64,000 bases of DNA, taken from positions 6,374,501-6,438,500 of the forward strand of contig NC_056765.1 in the NCBI RefSeq assembly GCF_018687715.1, in the 5' to 3' direction. A program made the translations under genes and the position numbers. Of the stretch, positions 21,524 through 33,500 are shown in pieces. This DNA is from Carya illinoinensis (taxonomy: Eukaryota > Streptophyta > Magnoliopsida > Fagales > Juglandaceae). Under the pieces are notes generated by a model that worked only from the letters and a program-made list of their open reading frames with translations, made no database searches and had not been told where the DNA came from. How positions within the stretch are numbered: position 1 is the first letter of the stretch; the number at the start of each line of letters is the position of its first letter.

Positions 21524-24500
21524 ATGTCAGGATACTTTGGCGTTCTTGTTTCAGATCCATGGCTGCAGAACCAGTTCACTCAAGTCGAGCTCCGCAGCCT
21601 AAAGACCCACGTAAGTTCTTTATTAATTAAGCTCTGGGATTCCTGGATCGATATATCACGTGTTTTCTAATTTCTTGTTTTTGCGTTTGTTCGTTAACGG
21701 ACGGTGGTGGATGATCGATCGATGCGGTTTGTGCAGTTCATGAGCATGAAGAGGGAGGGCGGAGGGAGGCTGACGGTGGGGGAGTTGGCGTCCAAGATGT
21801 CTCGCTTGAAAGTAGTGGGAGAGAATCTTACTGAGGAAGAGAGAGCTTCTTTTATCCAAGATTTGTATCGCAATGTGGACGAAGACGTCGATTTCGAGTC
21901 CTTTCTCAGGGTCAGTAACTCCTTCAATATAAACTTAAAGAAAAGAGAGTAACGATCTCTCACTCGCTCACTCACTCTCTCTCTCGCCTTCAAGATTTTA
22001 TTGATCCATTGATGATTTTGTTTTTTGATGTTTGGGTTGTCGATTTCTTCTGCTTTAGTTGAATACATCTTATCAAGTTCAAGAATTCTATGTTTGCTTG
22101 TTGAGATAACGTAACAGAGAAAGAATTGTGAATCACATCTACCTTTTCTGTTGCTTTTTTATTTTTTTGCCCTTTATTTGTTAAGAGTTGTTGCGTTCGA
22201 AATCATAGTTTTTTTTATTCTTCCCTTCTAGTTGTGGATTGTGAATGGATTGTTTTCTGTTTGGCTGCCAAGAATATGTACTTCAAAAAGGAATTTAAAA
22301 TTTTACTTCGACTGTTTCAATTTTTTTTCTATTGCTTTCTTTCAGTCTTTCAAGATTCAAAAAAGAATAAAGACGAAACGAATCAGTCATCGGATTTTTT
22401 CCTTCGCTTTTATGTTCTTTTTGCAACCAAACAGGGTGGAGTCATTAAAAATGGAAATGCACCTTTCGTTTCATGCTTATGAGTTTAAAGACGATTTTGG
22501 CTATGAAAGAAAATAGAAAAGAATTATCAGTTGCAGAACCATAATTTGTAATGCGAAATTCATGGCAGGTGTATTTGACACTACAAGCCCCTGCAAGTGC
22601 TAGAACCGGAAGTAATGCAAAGAACTCATCCGCGTTCCTCAAGGCTGCTACCACCACATTGCTTCACACTATTAGCGAATCCGAGAAGGCCTCCTATGTT
22701 AAACATATTAATAATTACCTTGAACAAGATGATTTTCTGAAGCGATACCTTCCCATCGATCCTTCAACTAACGATCTCTTCGAGATTGCAAAAGACGGAG
22801 TCCTCCTCTGGTTAGTTTAGCTTTTCCTGTTTCTTTATTGACTTTTTACGATTAACCTTCATGATCTTCATCGTTGTAAAAGTATGTTTTCTTTGATGCA
22901 GTAAGCTAATCAATCTGGCAGTCCCTGGAACCATTGATGAACGAGCCATTAACACCAAGAGAGTTCTCAATCCATGGGAAAGGAATGAAAATCATACGCT
23001 CTGTCTCAACTCTGCCAAGGCTATTGGATGTACCGTAGTCAATATAGGTACTCAGGACTTTATTGAAGGAAGGGTACGTATTTTATGCATTTTCTTTTAA
23101 CTTTGATTACATTAATGAGTACCTTAGTTTCCATGCCGCAATGTTTGAATTTAGAAAGTTCATCCTATCTTAGATGGATCTGTTCTAGTGCTTAAAAGCT
23201 GCCTCCAAGTGGTTTGATGCTTCTTTTTTCTAACATTATTTCTATGGGACTCCGCTATTGTCTTCATGGGGCTAGCTTTCATGGCTTTCTTGCATACATT
23301 TCTCGCTACTTCCTGTGTACTTGAGTTATTTACTTGATTCAATAAAATTTTATTTTACTTATAACAAAATGAAAAGTTAACAATATGTTTGGGGTTTCTG
23401 GTTTTGTGAATATTTCTTGGCCTGCAAGGGGCAGGGTGTAGCTTGTCCACTACTAGAGACACGAGAATTCAAGCATCTTTTTGATCCTTTGGAATATAAC
23501 TAGTCATAAACTTGTGTGATGAGCAATAGTAACTAGATATGTTAAAAATGAAACATATTCTATGTAGTTAAACTAGTATACCTTGAGGCATTCTACCCAG
23601 TTCGCTTGCCATGTTCCATAATCTGAAAAGACTGGATCTTTATAACAAATAACTTCTCTGGTGACCTGCCACAGTTGTCCCGGATTTCTGGTCTGACAAT
23701 GTTCCATATATCTGCCTAACGTCTAGAAGCAAAATTAAAAATCTAGTAAAATAACCCCTATCTCATATTAATAGAGGGTTTACAAAGTCTTAATGTTAAC
23801 ATTTTGATCTCCAAATTTTCACAAAAATGATAAACCAAAAACCCAATTACAACTTTTCTACAATTGCTTAATTTTGCATATTTAATTCCATGTTTTTCCC
23901 CTGCTGGAGAATGGTAGTGCTTTAACATACAAGTAGCATAATATCCTCTTTGTTTTGTTTTCAGCGGCATCTTATGCTTGGATTGATTTCTCAGATCATT
24001 AAGGTGAGATTCTCATTGTTATCCACTTAAATTAATTCTACAAAGATGTAGGATTCCTGATCATGATGGTTAAATATTTAAATAATCTATGGGCATTATC
24101 TGAACTATGGTTATCTAAGGAATGCCCCCCATATGATGCTGTGGATCCCTTGAGTTGATAGAAATTGAAGTCATTTTCACTCATGCTATGATTATATGCT
24201 ATGATAGATACAATTATTAGCGGATCTCAACTTGAAGAAGACACCACAACTGGTGGAGTTGGTAGAAGATAGTAAGGTAAATGTGGTTTTTCAATAGAAG
24301 TTTTTGTCCGTTGAACAGTTATCAAACGGGGATTTTCGTTAATAAACTTTAAACCAACAGGAGGTGGAAGAGTTGATGAGTCTATCACCAGAGAAGATCT
24401 TACTAAGATGGATGAATTTTCAACTCAAGAAAGCTGGATATAAGAAGATAGTCACAAACTTCTCCTCTGATGTAAAGGTAGACGAGAAAAACTCGAAACT

Positions 24501-27500
24501 CCTGTTACTGTCAAAAAATTTCAAATATTATGCCTTCACTATCAAATTATAGAAACCAATTACAAGAAACCAACGATATGGCATTGTAGTGCAGCGACAG
24601 ATTTACAGCTACGGATTTTAATAATTGATATTGTTATCTTCTATCTATGCTGGTATTTAAGTGTCCAAGATGCTTGACCTGCAGGATGGAGAAGCTTATG
24701 CTCATCTCCTCAACGTTCTTGCTCCAGAGCACAGTAATCCATCAGCATTGTCTGCAAAGGACCCTTTGGAAAGAGCGAAGTTAGTTCTGGAACACGCAGA
24801 CAGGATGGGCTGCAAGAGATACTTGACTGCAAAAGATATAGTGGAAGGTTCCCCAAATCTGAACCTTGCTTTTGTTGCGCATATTTTCCAGCATAGGTGA
24901 GAATGGATCCCTTGTCGAGCTGTCACTTTTGGATGTTCCGGCAGTTTGAGCACATTGGGTACCTAGTAATTGCTCCTAGAAATACATATAATATTCAGAA
25001 AATAAAAAACAGAAGTACATATGATATGCATGCTATCGTTATGTGAATTCACTGAAGTAAAAATATACGAGTGTATGGATTATATATTTTAGTTGTTATT
25101 ATTCTTTTGTTTTATGAGCAGTTATCATTCTTTTTATTTTATTTTTTTCATTTTTGTTCTCATAGAATTGAGAGATGTAAAACTAATCATAATTTTTTCC
25201 CTGTAGGAATGGGCTTTCCACCAAAACAAAACAGATATCTTTCCTTGAAACTTTGCCAGACGACACCCAAGTATCTAGAGAAGAGAGAGCATTTCGCCTT
25301 TGGATGAATAGTCTTGGAAACTCAACATATATCAACAATGTTTTTGAAGATCTTAGAAATGGGTGAGTATGTTTCACAATTTTGCTATTATGATCATAAA
25401 TTCTTATAGTCATTCTTTATCTGAACTTCTGAACGCAAATAAGCTAAATTTATTCATTTGTTTCATTCTCCCAACCTTGTAGAAATTTTGTGACTATGAA
25501 AATTTTTAGTTGCTGTTATGAATTCTCTATTCATTTTTATCTCATCCTGAGTTGAAATTAACTGGACCTTGCAGGTGGTTACTCCTAGAGACCCTTGACA
25601 AGGTGTCTCCAGGGATTGTCAATTGGAAAATTGCAAATAAGCCTCCAATTAAGATGCCGTTTAGAAAAGTAGAGAACTGTAACCAAGTGGTGAAAATTGG
25701 CAAACAACTGAAGTTTTCCTTGGTTAATATCGCTGGAAATGATATTGTGCAGGGAAGTAAAAAGTTGATTTTAGGTATGCTCTCTCTATTACATTCAATC
25801 TAAGGATGAAAACTTTTCATCCATAGACAATATGAGCTCGCATCTAAGATTTGGAGTATTTTTATTAGATCTCAGAAGTAATAAAAGTCTGCCTGAATCT
25901 AAGTTTTTAATGCTCTTCAGCTTATTTGTGGCAATTGATGCGATACAGCATCCTCCAACTCCTAAAAAACCTGAGATTTCACTCCCATGGGAAGGAAATC
26001 GCAGATGCTGATATTTTAGAATGGGCCAATACCAAAGTGAGCAGCAACTCAAGGAGCCAAAGTCGCATGGACAGCTTTAAGGTAACCATTTCTGCAGTGC
26101 CTTTTTCTTTACTGCATGTTTGCTAGCTAAATTTTTCTTGTTGATTACTGATAAGTTCAAGGTCAAAAACCCTAATGAACAATTAAAACAACATAAGTTC
26201 TGATTTCTCCGAAGCTTCTTTATATATGGAAATATAAGAGTAAAATTTCCTGGTTATATGAGACTTGAATAATTAGCCTCCTGTGGATGATTCGGAATAT
26301 TGTGAGTGACTAAAATAAAATTCAAACGACAAACATTCCTTAAATTTGTTTGTCTCTGGCAAGTGGGATTTCATAAGATACTCAGCATATGGAAGTAGTG
26401 TATAACAACCTTGAAGGAGATATAGAATATTCTTTCTTCTTTTATATAGTAAGATAGTGTAGTCATGTTTGAGGTCAAGAAACAGATCCTAAACAAATTC
26501 AAAACCATGCAGATATTCATGAGAGATACTCGTAAATATTGGCTAAATTTGATTTGAGCAAAAATACCTATTCTATCTTGTTGATTATCATTTTCAAGGA
26601 AGCAATGTTGAATTTTATCATCCTAATCACACATGTGACTTTATATGTTTGTCATTTAAATAGAAACCACTTAAAGTGTGTCATATCAGTACATGTAACT
26701 TGGGATGATAAAAAATAAGATGAAAAATATCATTTTTCATTTCACAATGTTTTTACTGTCAAGGGTTTGCCATCTTGGCTTTTACTTTTAACATATATAG
26801 ACGAGACCGCATTCAGAGGAACTTTATATTTTTATGATTAAAACTAATCGAAGCTTTTTTCAACAGTTGTACTTGGTAACATTTGCAATTTTTTTAGTGG
26901 TAGAAATCTGATCTGTTTATTATTTATTACAAACTTTTTAGGACAAAAGCTTGTCAAATGGCCTTTTCTTCCTTGAGCTACTTAGCTCTGTGCAACCTAG
27001 AGCCGTAAACTGGAGTCTTGTTACTAAAGGGGTAACAGGTATGTTTGTTTCAATGTCATCAAAGGTTCTTCAATTAGCCATTTTCTTGAATTTTGTGGGT
27101 TGTAGAACCTTCTAATTCAATTGATGTTGTTTGTTGAAGATTGTATTTTTTTTCCTTTTTTTTTTTTCTTGGGAAAATTACTGTTTAGATTCCAAAGGTT
27201 TAGACTTTTTTAATTGGTGATTGTGGAAACTGATCCTTGGGGTAAGGTGTATTTATAAAATGCATAGGCAACCTACCACGTCAGCATAAATTATAAAAAT
27301 ATAATATGAATTTCGGTCTTTCTTCAATGTGTCACAAAAATTTACTCCACAGTTGTGGCATAATCTCGAGTCCAACTCAGAGGCCTATGGCATAATCCGC
27401 CAAGGCAAAGTGATCAACCTGATGCCCTTTCAAATAATCTCAAGCCCCAAGGGTAAGCTCCTAAAGTCCAACTTGAAGGCCTGATTGTTGCTCTACCTGC

Positions 27501-30500
27501 CAAGGGTAAAGACTTGCTTGGCAATCAACCTTAGGATAATCTGAACCCAAATGTAAGCCTCATTGAGTCCATCTTGAAGGGGCCCTATGGCCACTCCACC
27601 AAGGTCAAGCTCCAGAAGCCCTTTAGTCAATCTCGAGCCCCTAGGGACGGATCTTCTCGAGTTCCCAAGAGTAACCAAACTAGGTGGAAAGGATACTCAC
27701 CATAACCGAACCACATTTTAAAGCAGTCATCGAGCTTGGCGGATTGAGTGCAGGGCAGGGTACTACACGCCTTGCTGAGCAGAGGAAAGTGATCGGTGCC
27801 GCAACAACACATTCCAAACTACCTTCACTACCATATTAATTCTGGTAGCTGTGACAATGTGATCTTGGAAAATGCCATTAAAAAGCTAAGTCTATAGATG
27901 AACTACTCCTTATAGGTTGGCATGGCTAAAGAAGGGAAGTGAGGTAACAATATCTACATGATGTTTAGTGCCTTTTTTTTTATTGGCCCTAGATACAACA
28001 ATAAAGTATGGTGTTTTAACAGCCATGGATGCATGTCATTGATATGGGTGCTACTAATGGTGAGAAGTTGAATTTGAATACTCACACAGCTTTATTTCTG
28101 AGAAGGATTGTTGACTAGAAAGGATGTAGACCTCAAGGGAGGGCAAGAATATTTTAACAAAAAGGGTGTTGGGATAATTTTGGACTGGTCTTTGTGTTGA
28201 TCATGAGAGAAGCATTGAGAGCAAAAGTGCTCCCCCTAGACAAGAACCAAACAAAGAAGAAGTGTTTTGGCCCCTAGGTAGGCACCATGCAAGCAAAACA
28301 TTAGGAGCAAAAGTGGTCAGGCAGGCAAGGCACCATGAAGGAAACTCGCCACCTTAGCGAGCATAATGAAAGTTCTTGGCCTCGAACGAGAGCACTATAG
28401 AGAGCAAAAGTGCTTGTCATACAGGAGTAAACTCAGCAAGAGAAAGTGAGGCGAGCTCTGTGGGAGGAAAAGTGCTCGTTGAGGGCTCGCTATCTCAGTG
28501 AGCACCATGGGAGGCAAACGGGTCAAGCACTATGTAGAGCAAAAGTATTAGCCATCTTGACGGCTATCTTATCGAGCACCATGGGAGGCAAATTCCTCCC
28601 TCAGCAAAATGCTCCATCCTTGAGAGTTCTCATACCGATTTCAATTGGCTTGATTTGGATAAAGGGTATTTTTGTCTAATTTGATCTGTTGTAGGGGGCA
28701 TTTGCCTAATCTGAGAACTATAAGAGGGGCATTTGAGAGAGGTATTTTGGTCCAAGCTAGCCCCTAAATTCACTCTTTTATTATTATTATAGATAAGTGT
28801 TGGTTTGCTAGAGAAAAATGTATATTCATATAGCCACTATGATTTTTCTCTAAACTTATTATGAGTTTATCTTCAAGCTGCTTGGTTGGCTCGTTTTTGT
28901 TTCTATAAATTAGAAAGCTGACTTATGGGATAATGGTTTGTGATGTGGTATATAGTTGGTTTGCTTAGACTAGTGATGATCTACAATTTCTGAGTCTCAC
29001 TATGTCCATAAATATTTTAGACTTTTAATTGCTCGGGATAATGCATACATAAATTCTTTGTGATCTTAATTGCACTGTTTAGTTTTACATGTTATTAAGA
29101 TGTTTTCTAATAAGATTTTGCTTTATTAAAAAATGGCCAAATTCAGATGAGGAGAAAAAGATGAATGCCACCTACATCATTAGTATTGCGAGGAAGCTTG
29201 GCTGTTCAATATTTTTGTTGCCTGAAGACATAACCGAGGTACTTTCTGAACCATAACCAAGGGTTTGTTCATTTTTAGGCACATATTAGACATTCCACTG
29301 TAGCAGGTATTATCATCGACACAAAATAGAGGTGGATGAGGGGCTTACGTTGGATTTCTTCTTGGTTGGACATTGGGGTTGGATATAACCTGGAAATAGA
29401 ACCACTCTGTCAGAGAAATTAAAATAAAGGAATTTTATTGTACATGGTTGTTTAGTTAGCATTTGTATCTACGGTTTTAAAACCAATTTGGGAAGGAAAA
29501 TTAAAATGAGGTGAAATGTTGAGTCATGATTTCAAGGTACGATGGTTTACTTTGATACCACTTTCATATAAAGAAAAACTTCGGGGTTCTAGCTGTTGGG
29601 GACTAGATAGAGACAGAGATGATTCTAAATAAAAGGAGAGATGAAATTTAATGTGGTTCGACAATTGCCTACATCCACAGCTACTGTAACTTCACTATGA
29701 AACAGTTTTTACAAAAAACTCTCTCTGCTCACCCACTCTATTCTCACTTCTCTGCACCACTCTATACGCAGCACACACTCACTTATTTTCTCTCTACGCT
29801 TGTCTGCACTACTCACTCACCTCATCACAACACTTCTATTTATAATAAGGATGGGGAGTCGTCGGTGACAGTCAACTGGAGTAGTTGAGAAGGTGCAGCC
29901 GCACCTTTTGAATTCATTGCATTCGGTGCTAAAATTTTCTTCTTCCTTTCGGTGCATTAAATGAGTATAGAATTTGGAGAAGCCGGTGCATGCAATACAT
30001 GACTCACTATTTTGTCTCCATTCGTAACAATCTCCCACTTGGAGACAAATGAGTCTATATCTTCATAGCAACTATCACAGCAGCTTCAAGTTATGCCTTT
30101 ACGTACGGAGGCCAACTGAAGCTACACACAGCTTTAGTTTGTCAGTAGTAACTACTTTTGTGAGCATGTCTGCTGGGTTCTCTGTTCCTCGAATCTTCTC
30201 AAGTATTAGCTATCCACTATCGAGAAGAGATCGGATAAAATGGTATCTCAACTATATGTGTTTTATTCTGGAATGAAATGCTGGATTCTTTGCAAGAAAA
30301 ATAGCACTCTGATTATCACTGTGCATAATACTTTTTTCATTAATCTTTCTCAATTCTTCCAAGAATGACTGCAACCAAACTATTTCCTTCTCTGATTCAG
30401 TTATAGCAACGTATTCCGCTTCTGTAGTTGAGAGAGCAACAATCTTCTGTAACTTAGAAGCCCACGATACAGCTGTACCACCCAGCGTATACAGAAATCC

Positions 30501-33500
30501 AGTAGTACTGTTTCTGCTATCAACGTCACCTACTAAATCAGCATCTACATATCCCTGTAGCTTTAAACCTGTTTTTGTAAAGCATAATGACGTATTTGAA
30601 GAGCCTTGTAGATATTTCAAAATCCACTTGACTGCTTCCCAATGCTGCTTTCCTGGATTACTCATGTACCTGCTCACAGCTCCCATTGCTTGTGCAATAT
30701 CTGGCCTTGTATAGACCATGGCGTACATAAGACTACCAATAGCAGATGCATAGGGTATTCTGTTCATGCATTCTTGCTCTTCCTCCGTCTTTGGTGACTA
30801 ATCCTTAGTTAGTCGAAAGTGACTAGGTAAGGGTGTGCTCATTGGTTTCACCTTATCCATGTTAAACCTTCTGAGCGCCTTCTTTACATACTCCTCCTGC
30901 GAGAGCTTAAGAGTATCATTAGCCCTGTCTCTAATAATTCTCATACCAATGATTTGTTTTGCAGCATCCAAATCCTTCATCTCAAACTGTTTGACAACTA
31001 TTTCTTCAGTTTATTTATCTCCTCGATGCTTGACCCTGCAACGAGCATATCATCCACATAAAACAGTAGGATAATATAAGAGTTGTCAAAATTCTTCATA
31101 TAGCAACAATGGTCAGCCTGTAGTCTTGTAAATCCATTACTGCACATGAAGTTGTTAAACTTTCGGTACCATTGTCATGGAGCTTGTTTTAGGCCATAAT
31201 CTTTTTCAGTTTGCAAACTAGATTCTCTTTTCCCTTTACTGAGAATCCTTGTGGCTTGTGCATATAGATATCTTCCTCCAAATCACCATGAAGGAATGTA
31301 GTCTTCACATCTAACTGCTTAAGATGTAGATTCTATACAGCCACAATTGCCAACACTAGCTTGATTGTGGTCAATTTTACAACTGGGAGAAAATGTTTGC
31401 GTAGTCGACATCTTCCTTTTGTTGAAACCCCTTCACGACCATTCTGGCTTTGTAGCGCTTTCTACCATTGTACTCTTCCTTAATTCTGTACACCCATTTG
31501 TTGTGCAAAGCCTTCTTGCCTTTTGGAAGCTTAGTTAACTCCCATGTCTGATTTGACATTAGTGACTCTATCTCATCATAACATGGCTTTCTCCCACTTG
31601 ATCGAATCTTCAATTTGTAGAGTTTCATCATAACTTTCCGGTTCACCACTATCTGTTAGCAGGATGTAGTGTAGAGATGGTGAGAACCGCTGTGGTGGCC
31701 TGATTGTCCTTGAAGATCTTCGAATAACAGTGAGTGGTGTACTTTGTTCGATCTGTGTATCATCATTCTCTTGATCCTCGTTCTGATTAGTGTTGACTCG
31801 AGTAACATCAAAATCAACAACCTCAGGTTTCTTTTGCTGCTCCTCAGGTTCAGCTTGTGACCTAGTTTGTACAGAATCTGCTAATTGAATATCACATTTC
31901 TACTTCTGATGATTTTGAGATTTTTATCATCCCAAAATCGATAGCCAAATTCTTCATCACCATAACCGATGAAAAAACATTTTCTAGATTTGGCTTCTAA
32001 CTTGTTATGATCAGTAGAATCTATGTGAATATATGATACACAACCAAAAACTTTCAAATGAGAAAGATTTACTTTCTTTCTGCTCCAGACTTCCTCTGGT
32101 AGATCGAATTTTAAGGGAACTGAAAGTCCCCGGTTAATCAAATAGGCTGCAGTGTTAACTGCATCAGCCCAAAAACATTCAAGCAATCCTGAATTCAGCC
32201 TCATGCTTCTGGCATGTTCGTTGAGAGTTCTGTCCATGCGTTCAGCTATGCCATTCTGCTGCGGTGTCCCAGGAATAGTCTTCTGAAATCTAATCACATT
32301 TGTAGCACAGAATTCTTTGAACCCTCCGTCGATGTACTCTCTGCCATTGTCTGACCTCAGACATTTCAACTTCAAGCCTGTTTTATTTTCAACCTTGGCT
32401 CTCCACTTCTTGGAAGTGTCAAATGTGTCAAATTTATTTTTCAAAAAATAAACCTATACTTTCCTGCTTGAGTCATCAATTAAGGAAACATAGTACCACG
32501 ATCCTCCAAGAGAAGCGACAGGGGATGGCCCCCACAAATCTGTGTGCACCAACTCCAACTTTGTAGACTTTGAAGTTCTGCCATTTTTCAAGAAACTAAC
32601 TTTTTTCTGCTTCCAAAAAATGCAACCTTCACACATGTTGAAATTAGTTGATTTCAACTTTGGTAACTTCCCCTTGGATAATAGTACTTTCATTCCTTTC
32701 TCACTTATGTGACCAAGTCTTTGATGTCATAGGTTGGCATTTGCGTTAGCAATTGCAACAGTATCTCTAATGCTTGAAGTTATGTATAGAGTACCTGTTT
32801 TTGTGCCTCGAGCTACTACCATAGCTCCTTTTGTTATCTTTCACGTGCCACCGGTAAATAGTACCGAATGCCCATTAGCATCAAGTTGTCCTACAGAATC
32901 AGGCTCCTCATGAGCTTGGGAACATGTCGCACCTTCTGTAGCAACCATGCACTTCCATTGGGCAGATTGATTCGTACATCTCCCATGCCTTCGATTTCCA
33001 ACGCTTCACCATATGCTAAGTACACATTCCCGAAATCACCAGTAACATAATTCTGCATGATTTCTCGGTGTGCTGTAGTGTGGAATGAGGCTCCTGAATC
33101 TAACACCCAAGATTCATGTGCTGTAGTGTGGAATGAGGCTCCTGAATCTAACACCCAAGATTCAATTTGGTTGTCGACTGAAAGGAGTAAGGCATCTTGG
33201 AGGTCTTCTATTGTGGCATTAGCAGAGTCATGTTCATTCTTCTTCTTTGCTTCATTGCAATTATTTTTGAAGTGGCCAATCTTGCCACAATTCCAGCAAC
33301 TGTACTTGTTTTCCGGACCTAGATTTACTTCTGCCTCTTCGGGACTTTGACCTGTCCCGATTTGAACTTTTACTAGCTCCTCTACCTCTCTTCTCGAGGT
33401 TTAAGACAGAACTGGAAGTTGATGCTTCACCTGTATCTCTTCTGCGAACTTCTTTGTTAAGAATATGGTCCCGGATATCTTGATACTTCATCTTTGTTTT

